Below are positions 16,631 to 27,003 of a stretch of 64,000 nt of DNA, one piece after another. The notes under the pieces were generated by a model that worked only from the letters and a program-made list of their open reading frames with translations, searched no databases and had not been told where the DNA came from. Numbering within the stretch: position 1 is the stretch's first letter; the number at the start of each line of letters is the position of its first letter. The stretch is from an uncultured Bacteroidota bacterium (GTDB lineage Bacteria > Bacteroidota > Bacteroidia > Flavobacteriales > Flavobacteriaceae): contig CABXCC010000005.1 in NCBI GenBank assembly GCA_902510475.1, positions 1-64,000 on the forward strand. Reading direction: 5' to 3'. Position numbers and translations under genes: made by a program.

Positions 16631-19600
16631 ATGAAAAATCTATTTAGCTTTTTATTATTCTTTAATTTTTTTATTTTTTCGATTACTGTAAATTCTCAAA
16701 CAAAATTTCCTCCTTTGCCAAAAGCAAAAGATACATATAAAGTTACTTCAAGCGTTACGCTTGAGTATAAATATGTGCCAAGTATCAAGGAACTAATAAG
16801 TAATCAAACTTTTATTCCCTCAGATCCAAATCTTTTTAAAATGAAGCGTTCTGATAAAAAAATGAGAGGCAATAAGGTTATTCCCGGAAAAGGTCTCCCT
16901 AAGGGACCTGATCCGTTAGTAAATCACGGAGAAAAAAATAATCAAAAACAAAACAGAGAGCCTGTTTTAGATTTTTTAACAACTTCAAACACCGCTACAC
17001 CTGGTGATCCAACAGGTGAGGTTGGAAGAGACTATTACATCACAGCTTGGAATTCTTCTTTCAGAATTTTTAATTTAGACGGTACACCTGCTACACCTGC
17101 AGCAAGTTTAGGTAACTTCTTTATTCAAGATGTAGGTGATCCCATTGCATTATACGACAGTCAAGCGGATCGCTATATTATATCGTCAATGGGTAATAGT
17201 GCTGTAAATTTTGCGGTTTCGGTTTCTAACGATCCTGTTAATGGGGGATGGCATGTTTACAACGCTTCAAGTAATTCTTTCCCTACGGGTGGCTTTCCAG
17301 ACTATCCTAAATATTCAATATGGTCTGATGCATATTATTTGACTATTAATCCTGCAAATCTCTTCGCATTAGAAAGAGATAAAATTTTAATCGGTGATAC
17401 TTCTGCATCAATGCAGTCATTTAATATCCCGGCAATTTCTACAAGCGGATTTGCTTCAGCTCAAATTTTAGATATAGTTGATGATAATCATCCAGCAGTT
17501 GGAAATGCAACGCTCATTTATTTTCAGGATGATGCGTGGTTTGGTGTAGATAATGACCACATTAAATTATGGAATGTCAATGTAGATTGGGATAATCCTT
17601 CGAATTCGCAAATATCAAATCCTGTTGAGTTGTCAACAACTCCTTTTAATAGCGTATTTGATGGGGGTAGTTTTTCAAACCTAACTCAACCAAACGGAAC
17701 TGATATTGATGCTGTTCAGGCAACAGTTATGAATCAAGCACAGTACAGAAAATTTCCAACTCATAATTCGGCTATATTCAATTTTGTAGTTGATGCAGCA
17801 GCGGGTAATGAAGAGCTTGCAGCCATAAGATGGTATGAATTGCGTCAATCTGATGATGGACAGCCATGGGAAGTCTTTCAAGAAGGCACCTATACGGCAC
17901 CTGAAGGAAGACACGCTTGGATGGGCTCTATGTCAATGGATCTACAAGGAAATATTGGTTTAGGTTATTCATCAATGAGCTTAACCGAGCCTGTTTCACT
18001 TAGATATACAGGAAGATATGCCAATGACCCACTTGGCGATATGACTGTTGAGGAAGGAACTTTTGTAATTAGTAACGGAAATAGTACAAGTTTAAGATAT
18101 GCAGATTATGCACACATGAGTGTTGATCCGTCAAATGATAAACAGTTTTGGTTTGTTAGCGAATATTTTTCTCCTGCAAGAAGTCATCGTGTTGGTGTAT
18201 TTCAGATTGCAGCAAATTATGCTTATGACATTGGAGTTACCAGTATTAATTCACCTGTTACAGGCACATTAACTGATAGCGAAGACGTAACTGTTTCCAT
18301 TTTCAATTACGGGGAAAATGAGGCATCAAACTTTGAGGTATCTTATTCGGTTGACGGCGGATCAGTTATCACTGAAACTTATACAGGTGCAGTTGCATCA
18401 ACTGAGACAGTACAACATACTTTCTCAACTCCGGCAGACATGTCAGAGGAGGGTGCAACGTATTCTATTACGGCATACACAACATTTGCTGAAGATGAAG
18501 ATTCTGAAAATGATTCCATCACTGCTGATGTTACACATTTAAATCCAAATGATCTTGGGGTTTCTGAGATAATATCTCCATCTTCTGGTGAACTATTGTC
18601 AGCTGCAGAGGCAGTTACCGTTACAATAACTAATTACGGTGGTGCAACTCAGTATGATTTTGATGTCACCTATGAATTTAACGGAGAGACTGTAACGGAA
18701 GTTGTTGCAGGTCCTTTGGAAGGAAACAGTACAATGGAATATACATTTAATCAAACTGTAGATATTTCTGCATTTGGTTCCTATACAATAACAGTATCTA
18801 CATCTCTTGATGGCGATTCAGACACATCAAATGATTCATCATCATCTGATATCACTAATATTAACTGTGCACCTTCAATGGATTGTTCACTTGGTGATGG
18901 ACTTCAATTATTCCAGTTAGGAGATATAAATAACGAATCTAGTTGTGAAGGTTATGGAGATTTTACTGATCAATCTACAGACGTTGAACTTGGTGAAACT
19001 TATGGTGTGACCATGACAACAGGCTGGGGATCTCAGTACGTAAGAATATGGGTTGATTACAATGATGACTTTAACTTTACATTAGATGAATTAATTCTTG
19101 ACAATTATGTGATTGCTGATGGTTCGGGTCAAGGTTCATATACTGAAACAACTTCTGTGACAATCCCAATATCAGCTACATTAGGTGAACACTTAATGAG
19201 AGTTAAAACAAATTGGAATGCAGGTGTCCCTGACGACGCATGTGAGTTAACTACTTACGGTGAAACGGAAGATTATATGATCAATATACAACCAGGAGCT
19301 GCCTATGATATTGGTATCACAGATATTACAAATCCGATCACAGGAACTTTAACGGCTGCTGAGACGGTTACAGTTGAGATATTCAATTATGGAGAAAACG
19401 AGGCGTCAAACTTTGAAGTTTCTTACTCGGTAAACGGTGGAGATTCTGTTACTGAGACTTTCACAGGAACAATAGCTTCTGGAGAATCTTCAGAGTATAG
19501 TTTCACAACTACTGCTGATATGTCAACCGTTGAAGTATTCTACACAATAGTTGCAACGGTGTCTTTAAGTGAAGATGAAGATGCTGAAAATGATTCCTTT

Positions 19601-20659
19601 GAAATTGAGATACAACACTTGACAGCTTATGATGCAGGTATAACAGCTATCATATCACCAGTTTCAGGTGTTTTATTGTCTGCACAAGAGCAGGTAACAG
19701 TTGAGATTACAAACTTTGGAGGAGCTACACTTACAGACTTTGAGGTTACCTACGAGTTAGACGGAGAATTGGTTACAGAGATAGTACCAGGTCCACTGGA
19801 AGGAAATTCAACTATGGAGTATACATTTACTCAAACTGCGGATCTTTCAATCCCTGGAACATATACTTTCACTTGTTATACTTCAATTGAAGGTGACTCA
19901 GATAATTCAAACGATTCTGCGAGTGTTGAAGTAGTAAATTCAAATTGTGCTCCATCCATGAACTGTGGAGTTGGAGACGGTCTTACATTATTCCAAATGT
20001 TAGATATAGACAATCCATCGGGTTGTGAAGGTTATGGTGATTTTACAGATCAAATGACCAATGTTGAACAAGGTGGAGTACATGATGTTACAATGACAAC
20101 AGGTTATGGAAATCAGTACGTAAGAATTTGGATTGACATGAATGATGATTACAATTATACATTGGATGAGCTTATATTAGATAATTATGTTATCGCTTCA
20201 GGCTCTTCAGGTGGTACTTACACTGAGACTACACAGGCTACGATACCTGCTGATGCTCCACTTGGAATGCATTCAATGAGAGTTAAAACAAACTGGAATG
20301 CACCAGTTCCCGATGATGCATGTGAGTTAACTACTTACGGGGAGACAGAAGATTACATGGTTAATATTGTAACTTCTTTAGGCATTGGAGAAACGGAGTT
20401 GACTAATTCACAATTTGTAATTTATTCAATTGATAATGAAAACTTTACTGTCAAATTAACAACAGACTACAGTGATTTGATCACCTTCAGCGTATATGAT
20501 ATTAGTGGAAAGACTATCGTTTTTAATAATATTGATAAATTTGATGGTAATACCTATATTTATAATCTTGACATGTCACATACTTCTGCTGGTATTTACA
20601 TGATAAAAATGGGTAATTCTATAATTGGATATAAAACAGGTAGAATAATTGTTAAATAA
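16631..20659 (+). CDS. Large secreted T9SS protein with CARDB and GEVED repeats
   Basis: A 1,342-aa exported protein. The signal peptide is about 1-22. Residues 100-510 form an unrecognised domain (GRDYYITAWNSSFRIFNLD, DPIALYDSQADRYIISSMG, RHAWMGSMSMD), possibly a propeller; no protease triad is evident. From about 530 come two units of CARDB-CARDB-GEVED. The GEVED domains, near 744-885 and 1104-1245, are marked by EGYGDFTDQ, YVRIWVDYNDD and CELTTYGETEDYM. A type A T9SS sorting domain ends the protein (YKTGRIIVK). Bases 18261-20510 appear identical to part of the protease gene at 23139. It is the first of three tandem T9SS cargo genes. Confidence 0.88.
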   Translation: MKNLFSFLLFFNFFIFSITVNSQTKFPPLPKAKDTYKVTSSVTLEYKYVPSIKELISNQTFIPSDPNLFKMKRSDKKMRGNKVIPGKGLPKGPDPLVNHGEKNNQKQNREPVLDFLTTSNTATPGDPTGEVGRDYYITAWNSSFRIFNLDGTPATPAASLGNFFIQDVGDPIALYDSQADRYIISSMGNSAVNFAVSVSNDPVNGGWHVYNASSNSFPTGGFPDYPKYSIWSDAYYLTINPANLFALERDKILIGDTSASMQSFNIPAISTSGFASAQILDIVDDNHPAVGNATLIYFQDDAWFGVDNDHIKLWNVNVDWDNPSNSQISNPVELSTTPFNSVFDGGSFSNLTQPNGTDIDAVQATVMNQAQYRKFPTHNSAIFNFVVDAAAGNEELAAIRWYELRQSDDGQPWEVFQEGTYTAPEGRHAWMGSMSMDLQGNIGLGYSSMSLTEPVSLRYTGRYANDPLGDMTVEEGTFVISNGNSTSLRYADYAHMSVDPSNDKQFWFVSEYFSPARSHRVGVFQIAANYAYDIGVTSINSPVTGTLTDSEDVTVSIFNYGENEASNFEVSYSVDGGSVITETYTGAVASTETVQHTFSTPADMSEEGATYSITAYTTFAEDEDSENDSITADVTHLNPNDLGVSEIISPSSGELLSAAEAVTVTITNYGGATQYDFDVTYEFNGETVTEVVAGPLEGNSTMEYTFNQTVDISAFGSYTITVSTSLDGDSDTSNDSSSSDITNINCAPSMDCSLGDGLQLFQLGDINNESSCEGYGDFTDQSTDVELGETYGVTMTTGWGSQYVRIWVDYNDDFNFTLDELILDNYVIADGSGQGSYTETTSVTIPISATLGEHLMRVKTNWNAGVPDDACELTTYGETEDYMINIQPGAAYDIGITDITNPITGTLTAAETVTVEIFNYGENEASNFEVSYSVNGGDSVTETFTGTIASGESSEYSFTTTADMSTVEVFYTIVATVSLSEDEDAENDSFEIEIQHLTAYDAGITAIISPVSGVLLSAQEQVTVEITNFGGATLTDFEVTYELDGELVTEIVPGPLEGNSTMEYTFTQTADLSIPGTYTFTCYTSIEGDSDNSNDSASVEVVNSNCAPSMNCGVGDGLTLFQMLDIDNPSGCEGYGDFTDQMTNVEQGGVHDVTMTTGYGNQYVRIWIDMNDDYNYTLDELILDNYVIASGSSGGTYTETTQATIPADAPLGMHSMRVKTNWNAPVPDDACELTTYGETEDYMVNIVTSLGIGETELTNSQFVIYSIDNENFTVKLTTDYSDLITFSVYDISGKTIVFNNIDKFDGNTYIYNLDMSHTSAGIYMIKMGNSIIGYKTGRIIVK
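18261..20510 (+). repeat. 2,250-bp direct repeat, copy 1
   Basis: This tract corresponds base for base, without indels (constant offset 6,289), to 24550-26799 in every line I compared. The two translations are the same over the tract. It covers the CARDB/GEVED array and part of the sorting domain. Both outer flanks remain homologous but diverged (TSINSPVTG against ESIDSPVSG on the left; GKTIVFNN against GRLINSDS on the right). Confidence 0.9.
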
Positions 20660-20669
20660 AATAAAACGA

Positions 20670-23135
20670 ATGAAAAAAATATTATCTACTATAATTTTAA
20701 TCCTTTGCTTTGGCTATGCATTTGGGCAAGTTACAAATGAAGGTAATCCATTAAGTTGGGATCTAAATCTTGATTCAGAAAATGTTGTGGTAAAAAATTT
20801 ACCTGAATTTGATATGAACCAGGTAAAAGCAGAAGATGAAATCAACGATGCAAAACCAGATACCCCCTGGAGATTTGGATATACACATAGTGTTGATTTT
20901 GGATTGGAAGATGGTACATGGACTAATTTAGAAAATGGCGATAGAATATGGAGATTATTAGTTAGCTCACCAGGAGCATTATCATTAAATTTTATTTTTG
21001 ATGATTTTTACATTCCCCAAGGAGGAAAACTATATTTATATAGTGATGATAAACAAGATTTATTAGGTGCATATACATCTGTTCAAAATCAAGATTCAGG
21101 TATTTTAGGGACGTGGTTAGTATCCGGAGATAAAGTGTGGTTAGAATATTACGAGCCAAGCAATGTTCTTAATCAGGGAAGATTGCATGTCGCAAAAGCA
21201 ACTCATGGTTACAGAAATGCCTCTACTAACGTTTCAAAATCATTAAATGACTCGGGTGATTGCAATCTGGATGTAAATTGTTCTATTGGTGATGATTGGG
21301 AAGATTTAAAAAATCATAATAAAAAATCCGTAGCACTTATAATAATGAGTGGTAGTGTTTGTACTGGTGCTTTGATTAATAATACTGAGAATGACGGAAC
21401 ACCTTATTTTTTAACTGCAAATCACTGCTATGGTGGAGATGAAGCATCATGGGCCTTTCGATTTGGTTGGATTAGTCCAACAAATGTATGTGCAACAACT
21501 GCTAATAGTCAAAGTGGACCTACAAATATGACCATAAGTGGATCTACTTTAAAATCTAGAAGTTCAAGCTCGGATTTTGCTTTGGTTCAGATTAATTCTT
21601 TTATTCCAGGATCATGGGATAGAGTTTTTGCCGGTTGGGATAAGTCTGATAACACGCCCGAATTCCAGGTTGGAATTCATCACCCCTCAGGAGATGTAAT
21701 GAAAGTTTGCAGAGACAATGATCCTGCTTTAAGTACTTTTTATGGCGGAGCAGCAGTTTGGGAAATAAATGATGCCAATGGTGGATGGGAAATCGGAGTA
21801 ACCGAAGGGGGATCATCTGGTTCTCCTCTTTTTGATCAAAATGGGAAAATAATTGGTCAATTATATGCCGGTGACGCTGCTTGTTCCGGAACAGTTGATA
21901 ATAACGGATGGGATGTTTATGGTAGATTTGCAGTTTCATGGGAAGGTAACGGATCTTCCTCTTCTCGTCTTAGTGATTGGTTAGATCCAAATGGTACAGG
22001 GCCTTCTTATTTAGAATCATATCCTGCTTTTGAAACCTTAGAGATTGATGGTGGAATTATTTCGATTGATTCACCTGAAAGTGGAAATTTATCAGAAAAT
22101 GAAAATATAACAATTTCATTAAGAAATTTTGGACAAAATGATATTTCTAATTTTGATATTTCATTCCAGGTGAACGGGGAAAATGAAGTTATTGAAAATT
22201 ACTCTGATGTAATTTCTCCAACACAAATTGTTCAATACACATCATCAGAAAGTTTTGATTTTAGTCAAGAAGGAGATTATGAAATTATTGTTTCAATTGA
22301 AATTGTAAATGATGAAAACGATGCTAATAACCTGTTCAGCTCAACGATTTCAAATACCGGAGATGGTGATTGTCTTGAGCTGTATCCGCTTCCTTACTTA
22401 AACGATTTTAATGACCCTGTATCTTTCGTTAACTGTAATACTTTTGTTGACAGTGATGGAGACGGTAATGGTTGGACCAGTGTTGCATTTTCAATTGATA
22501 ACGGGAACAGTGTTGCGGACTCGGAGTCTTATAATGGTTCTGCGCTAACCCCTGATAATTGGCTAATTATGGGTCCAATTGACCTGACTAATGCTGGAGA
22601 TACTACGTTGTCTTGGTTGGTTAGAGGAATTGATCCTAGTTGGTGTGGAGAAAATTATTCTGTTTATATTTCTGACTCAAATGATATTGGTTCTTTTATA
22701 AGTTCAAGTTTATATTATGATGAGACGATTAATAGTGGAAGTGATGCATGCGGTAACAGTTTTGCAGAAAGATCACTTGATATCTCTAGTGCAGCTGGTC
22801 AAGAAATATATGTAGGATTTAGACATTACGACATTTCAGATATGTTCAGATTAAATATTGATGATGTTCGAGTTGAAGAAACATTAGGTTTGGATGACTT
22901 TGCAGCTAATAATATCAATTATTTCTATAATCAAGAAACTAGAGAGTTGGTGATAAGTTCGTCAGAAATTATCAAGAATATTCAAATTGTTAATCTACTT
23001 GGACAAAAGATAGTTTCAAAAAACATTAATAATCTTACACACAAAATAAATTTAACAAACCTGAGCAGTTCAATTTATGTTGTTAACATTCATGGAATCT
23101 CAGGAGTTAAGAAATTTAAACTACAAATAAATTAA
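20670..23135 (+). CDS. Secreted trypsin-like (lysyl-endopeptidase-type) protease with T9SS tail
   Basis: An 821-aa protein from the ATG at 20670; an upstream TTG reading overlaps the previous gene. After the signal peptide (ending FGYAFG) there is a propeptide-like region with PWRFGYTHSVDFG. The S1 protease domain has His252 (LTANHCYG), Asp302 (SSDFALVQI) and Ser383 (GGSSGSPLF). A CARDB-like domain (about 460-570) is followed by a cleaved-adhesin/MAM-like domain (DFNDPVSFVNC, TPDNWLIMGPIDL, YVGFRHYD, LNIDDVRVEE) and a type A sorting domain (VNLLGQKIVS, KKFKLQIN). It is expected to be an extracellular protein-degrading enzyme. It is paralogous to the next gene over the protease half but has a different C-terminal architecture. 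Confidence 0.9.
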   Translation: MKKILSTIILILCFGYAFGQVTNEGNPLSWDLNLDSENVVVKNLPEFDMNQVKAEDEINDAKPDTPWRFGYTHSVDFGLEDGTWTNLENGDRIWRLLVSSPGALSLNFIFDDFYIPQGGKLYLYSDDKQDLLGAYTSVQNQDSGILGTWLVSGDKVWLEYYEPSNVLNQGRLHVAKATHGYRNASTNVSKSLNDSGDCNLDVNCSIGDDWEDLKNHNKKSVALIIMSGSVCTGALINNTENDGTPYFLTANHCYGGDEASWAFRFGWISPTNVCATTANSQSGPTNMTISGSTLKSRSSSSDFALVQINSFIPGSWDRVFAGWDKSDNTPEFQVGIHHPSGDVMKVCRDNDPALSTFYGGAAVWEINDANGGWEIGVTEGGSSGSPLFDQNGKIIGQLYAGDAACSGTVDNNGWDVYGRFAVSWEGNGSSSSRLSDWLDPNGTGPSYLESYPAFETLEIDGGIISIDSPESGNLSENENITISLRNFGQNDISNFDISFQVNGENEVIENYSDVISPTQIVQYTSSESFDFSQEGDYEIIVSIEIVNDENDANNLFSSTISNTGDGDCLELYPLPYLNDFNDPVSFVNCNTFVDSDGDGNGWTSVAFSIDNGNSVADSESYNGSALTPDNWLIMGPIDLTNAGDTTLSWLVRGIDPSWCGENYSVYISDSNDIGSFISSSLYYDETINSGSDACGNSFAERSLDISSAAGQEIYVGFRHYDISDMFRLNIDDVRVEETLGLDDFAANNINYFYNQETRELVISSSEIIKNIQIVNLLGQKIVSKNINNLTHKINLTNLSSSIYVVNIHGISGVKKFKLQIN

Positions 23136-23138
23136 ATT

Positions 23139-26100
23139 ATGATTAAGAATTTTTTCACATTACTATTATGCTTTTTTTCGTTAACTGTGTTCTCACAAGT
23201 TACAAATCAGGGTACACCTATAAGTTGGAATTTAAACTTAGAGGATAATATAAAAACTGTCAGCCTACCAAGTTTTGACTTAGACGCCGTGCAGGCGGAA
23301 GATGCTGTAAATGATTATAAATTTGAGTCTCCTTGGAGATTTGGATATATGCATAGTGTAGATTATGGATTTGAGGAAGGTACTTGGACAGTATTAGACA
23401 ACGGAGATCGGATATGGAGATTACTTGTGATATCAAAAAATGCATTATCATTAAACTTTGTATTTGATGAGTTTTTCATGCCAGAGGGAGGAAATGTGTA
23501 TTTATACAATAAAGATAAAACAGATCTTTTAGGTGCATATGATGAAAACCAAAATCAAGATACTGGAATCCTTGGAACCTGGTTAGTTGAAGGGGATGCA
23601 GTATGGATTGAATATTATGAGCCAATGGCTGTGAAGGGGCAAGGTAGGTTACATATTGCCAAAGCTACTCACGGATATAGAAATGCTGAAACATTCAAAC
23701 AAGCTAAGGGATTGAATGATTCTGGCGCATGTAATCTTGATGTTGATTGCTCAATTGGAGACGACTGGGAAGACATAAAAGAACATAATAAAAGATCAGC
23801 CGGTATTCTTCTTTCTGGTGGTTCAGGATTTTGTTCAGGAGCTTTAATAAACAATACCGCTAATGACGGAACTCCATATTTTTTAACAGCAAATCACTGT
23901 TTTTCTGACCCGAGCTCTTGGGCTTTTAGATTTGGATGGATTAGTCCAAATCCCATATGTGCAGAGACATCACCCAGTACTAATGGGCCTACAAATCTGA
24001 CTATTAGTGGAGCTACTCTGAGAGCAAGAGATGCTGGATCTGATTTTGCTTTAGTTGAAATAAATCAAGCAATTCCGGAGGATTGGGATAGAGTATTTGC
24101 GGGTTGGGATAGATCTGATGTTACCCCTGATTTTACAGTTGGTATTCATCACCCATCTGGAGATATTATGAAAGTTTGTAGAGATAATGATCAACCAATT
24201 CAAGCTGTTAATGCTGGTGCTCAAACTTGGGAAATTACAGGCGCTGGTGGTGGATGGGAAATTGGTGTAACAGAGCCAGGGTCATCAGGATCTCCATTAT
24301 TTGATGTAGAAGGAAGAATAATTGGCCAACTATTCGGTGGTGGAGCAGCATGTTCAGGAACTGTTGATAATAATCTTTATGATTATTATGGTCGTTTAGG
24401 CGTATCGTGGGAAGGAGGAGGAACATCCTCAACTAGATTACGAGACTGGCTTGATCCATCCGATTCAGGAGCCAATGATTCAGCTGCATTTCCTGCTCTT
24501 GTATCTTTCCCGTATGACATTGGAGTTGAAAGTATTGATTCCCCAGTTTCAGGCACATTAACTGATAGCGAAGACGTAACTGTTTCCATTTTCAATTACG
24601 GGGAAAATGAGGCATCAAACTTTGAGGTATCTTATTCGGTTGACGGCGGATCAGTTATCACTGAAACTTATACAGGTGCAGTTGCATCAACTGAGACAGT
24701 ACAACATACTTTCTCAACTCCGGCAGACATGTCAGAGGAGGGTGCAACGTATTCTATTACGGCATACACAACATTTGCTGAAGATGAAGATTCTGAAAAT
24801 GATTCCATCACTGCTGATGTTACACATTTAAATCCAAATGATCTTGGGGTTTCTGAGATAATATCTCCATCTTCTGGTGAACTATTGTCAGCTGCAGAGG
24901 CAGTTACCGTTACAATAACTAATTACGGTGGTGCAACTCAGTATGATTTTGATGTCACCTATGAATTTAACGGAGAGACTGTAACGGAAGTTGTTGCAGG
25001 TCCTTTGGAAGGAAACAGTACAATGGAATATACATTTAATCAAACTGTAGATATTTCTGCATTTGGTTCCTATACAATAACAGTATCTACATCTCTTGAT
25101 GGCGATTCAGACACATCAAATGATTCATCATCATCTGATATCACTAATATTAACTGTGCACCTTCAATGGATTGTTCACTTGGTGATGGACTTCAATTAT
25201 TCCAGTTAGGAGATATAAATAACGAATCTAGTTGTGAAGGTTATGGAGATTTTACTGATCAATCTACAGACGTTGAACTTGGTGAAACTTATGGTGTGAC
25301 CATGACAACAGGCTGGGGATCTCAGTACGTAAGAATATGGGTTGATTACAATGATGACTTTAACTTTACATTAGATGAATTAATTCTTGACAATTATGTG
25401 ATTGCTGATGGTTCGGGTCAAGGTTCATATACTGAAACAACTTCTGTGACAATCCCAATATCAGCTACATTAGGTGAACACTTAATGAGAGTTAAAACAA
25501 ATTGGAATGCAGGTGTCCCTGACGACGCATGTGAGTTAACTACTTACGGTGAAACGGAAGATTATATGATCAATATACAACCAGGAGCTGCCTATGATAT
25601 TGGTATCACAGATATTACAAATCCGATCACAGGAACTTTAACGGCTGCTGAGACGGTTACAGTTGAGATATTCAATTATGGAGAAAACGAGGCGTCAAAC
25701 TTTGAAGTTTCTTACTCGGTAAACGGTGGAGATTCTGTTACTGAGACTTTCACAGGAACAATAGCTTCTGGAGAATCTTCAGAGTATAGTTTCACAACTA
25801 CTGCTGATATGTCAACCGTTGAAGTATTCTACACAATAGTTGCAACGGTGTCTTTAAGTGAAGATGAAGATGCTGAAAATGATTCCTTTGAAATTGAGAT
25901 ACAACACTTGACAGCTTATGATGCAGGTATAACAGCTATCATATCACCAGTTTCAGGTGTTTTATTGTCTGCACAAGAGCAGGTAACAGTTGAGATTACA
26001 AACTTTGGAGGAGCTACACTTACAGACTTTGAGGTTACCTACGAGTTAGACGGAGAATTGGTTACAGAGATAGTACCAGGTCCACTGGAAGGAAATTCAA

Positions 26101-26948
26101 CTATGGAGTATACATTTACTCAAACTGCGGATCTTTCAATCCCTGGAACATATACTTTCACTTGTTATACTTCAATTGAAGGTGACTCAGATAATTCAAA
26201 CGATTCTGCGAGTGTTGAAGTAGTAAATTCAAATTGTGCTCCATCCATGAACTGTGGAGTTGGAGACGGTCTTACATTATTCCAAATGTTAGATATAGAC
26301 AATCCATCGGGTTGTGAAGGTTATGGTGATTTTACAGATCAAATGACCAATGTTGAACAAGGTGGAGTACATGATGTTACAATGACAACAGGTTATGGAA
26401 ATCAGTACGTAAGAATTTGGATTGACATGAATGATGATTACAATTATACATTGGATGAGCTTATATTAGATAATTATGTTATCGCTTCAGGCTCTTCAGG
26501 TGGTACTTACACTGAGACTACACAGGCTACGATACCTGCTGATGCTCCACTTGGAATGCATTCAATGAGAGTTAAAACAAACTGGAATGCACCAGTTCCC
26601 GATGATGCATGTGAGTTAACTACTTACGGGGAGACAGAAGATTACATGGTTAATATTGTAACTTCTTTAGGCATTGGAGAAACGGAGTTGACTAATTCAC
26701 AATTTGTAATTTATTCAATTGATAATGAAAACTTTACTGTCAAATTAACAACAGACTACAGTGATTTGATCACCTTCAGCGTATATGATATTAGTGGAAG
26801 ATTAATTAACTCCGATAGTATCAATAAGACTGACAATACCAGTTTTATATATTACCTAAATATGTCTGAAGTTGAATCCGGTATGTATTTTGTAAGGATG
26901 GGTAATTCTACAATTGGATACAAAACAGGTAGAATTGTTGTCAAATAA
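23139..26948 (+). CDS. Secreted trypsin-like protease with CARDB/GEVED array and T9SS tail
   Basis: A 1,269-aa exported protein starting 3 bases after the paralogous protease gene. The signal peptide ends at about residue 19 (LTVFSQ). The S1 protease domain has His253 (LTANHCFS), Asp302 (GSDFALVEI) and Ser383 (GSSGSPLF). From about 458 it carries two CARDB-CARDB-GEVED units (GEVED near 671-812 and 1031-1172) and a T9SS sorting domain ending YKTGRIVVK. The catalytic half resembles the 20670 protein. The C-terminal half is shared with the non-protease 16631 protein, so the gene looks chimeric or recently converted. A strong terminator follows. Confidence 0.9.
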   Translation: MIKNFFTLLLCFFSLTVFSQVTNQGTPISWNLNLEDNIKTVSLPSFDLDAVQAEDAVNDYKFESPWRFGYMHSVDYGFEEGTWTVLDNGDRIWRLLVISKNALSLNFVFDEFFMPEGGNVYLYNKDKTDLLGAYDENQNQDTGILGTWLVEGDAVWIEYYEPMAVKGQGRLHIAKATHGYRNAETFKQAKGLNDSGACNLDVDCSIGDDWEDIKEHNKRSAGILLSGGSGFCSGALINNTANDGTPYFLTANHCFSDPSSWAFRFGWISPNPICAETSPSTNGPTNLTISGATLRARDAGSDFALVEINQAIPEDWDRVFAGWDRSDVTPDFTVGIHHPSGDIMKVCRDNDQPIQAVNAGAQTWEITGAGGGWEIGVTEPGSSGSPLFDVEGRIIGQLFGGGAACSGTVDNNLYDYYGRLGVSWEGGGTSSTRLRDWLDPSDSGANDSAAFPALVSFPYDIGVESIDSPVSGTLTDSEDVTVSIFNYGENEASNFEVSYSVDGGSVITETYTGAVASTETVQHTFSTPADMSEEGATYSITAYTTFAEDEDSENDSITADVTHLNPNDLGVSEIISPSSGELLSAAEAVTVTITNYGGATQYDFDVTYEFNGETVTEVVAGPLEGNSTMEYTFNQTVDISAFGSYTITVSTSLDGDSDTSNDSSSSDITNINCAPSMDCSLGDGLQLFQLGDINNESSCEGYGDFTDQSTDVELGETYGVTMTTGWGSQYVRIWVDYNDDFNFTLDELILDNYVIADGSGQGSYTETTSVTIPISATLGEHLMRVKTNWNAGVPDDACELTTYGETEDYMINIQPGAAYDIGITDITNPITGTLTAAETVTVEIFNYGENEASNFEVSYSVNGGDSVTETFTGTIASGESSEYSFTTTADMSTVEVFYTIVATVSLSEDEDAENDSFEIEIQHLTAYDAGITAIISPVSGVLLSAQEQVTVEITNFGGATLTDFEVTYELDGELVTEIVPGPLEGNSTMEYTFTQTADLSIPGTYTFTCYTSIEGDSDNSNDSASVEVVNSNCAPSMNCGVGDGLTLFQMLDIDNPSGCEGYGDFTDQMTNVEQGGVHDVTMTTGYGNQYVRIWIDMNDDYNYTLDELILDNYVIASGSSGGTYTETTQATIPADAPLGMHSMRVKTNWNAPVPDDACELTTYGETEDYMVNIVTSLGIGETELTNSQFVIYSIDNENFTVKLTTDYSDLITFSVYDISGRLINSDSINKTDNTSFIYYLNMSEVESGMYFVRMGNSTIGYKTGRIVVK
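24550..26799 (+). repeat. 2,250-bp direct repeat, copy 2
   Basis: Second copy of the 18261-20510 tract, at a constant offset of 6,289 bp. Shadow reading frames inside the two copies are also identical, showing that synonymous sites match as well. No transposase, terminal inverted repeat or target duplication flanks it. Confidence 0.9.
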
Positions 26949-26970
26949 TTAAAATTCTTTAAATATTTAA

Positions 26971-27000
26971 AAAAGGGAAGGTAATTTTACCTTCCCTTTT
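26971..27000. terminator. Bidirectional intrinsic terminator
   Basis: AAAAGGGAAGGTA (26971-26983) pairs with TACCTTCCCTTTT (26988-27000) around a 4-base loop, flanked by A-runs and T-runs. It lies between the convergent protease and outer-membrane protein genes and would serve both. Confidence 0.85.
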
Positions 27001-27003
27001 TTA

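Noticed and set aside
18318-18542. Small reading frame found twice with identical protein (also 24607-24831)
   Set aside because: Both lie in a second frame of the 2,250-bp identical tract; their identity only reflects the repeat.
24550-26799. Insertion sequence or composite transposon
   Set aside because: There is no transposase, no terminal inverted repeats and no target duplication, and the tract is coding in the same frame as its host gene at both places.
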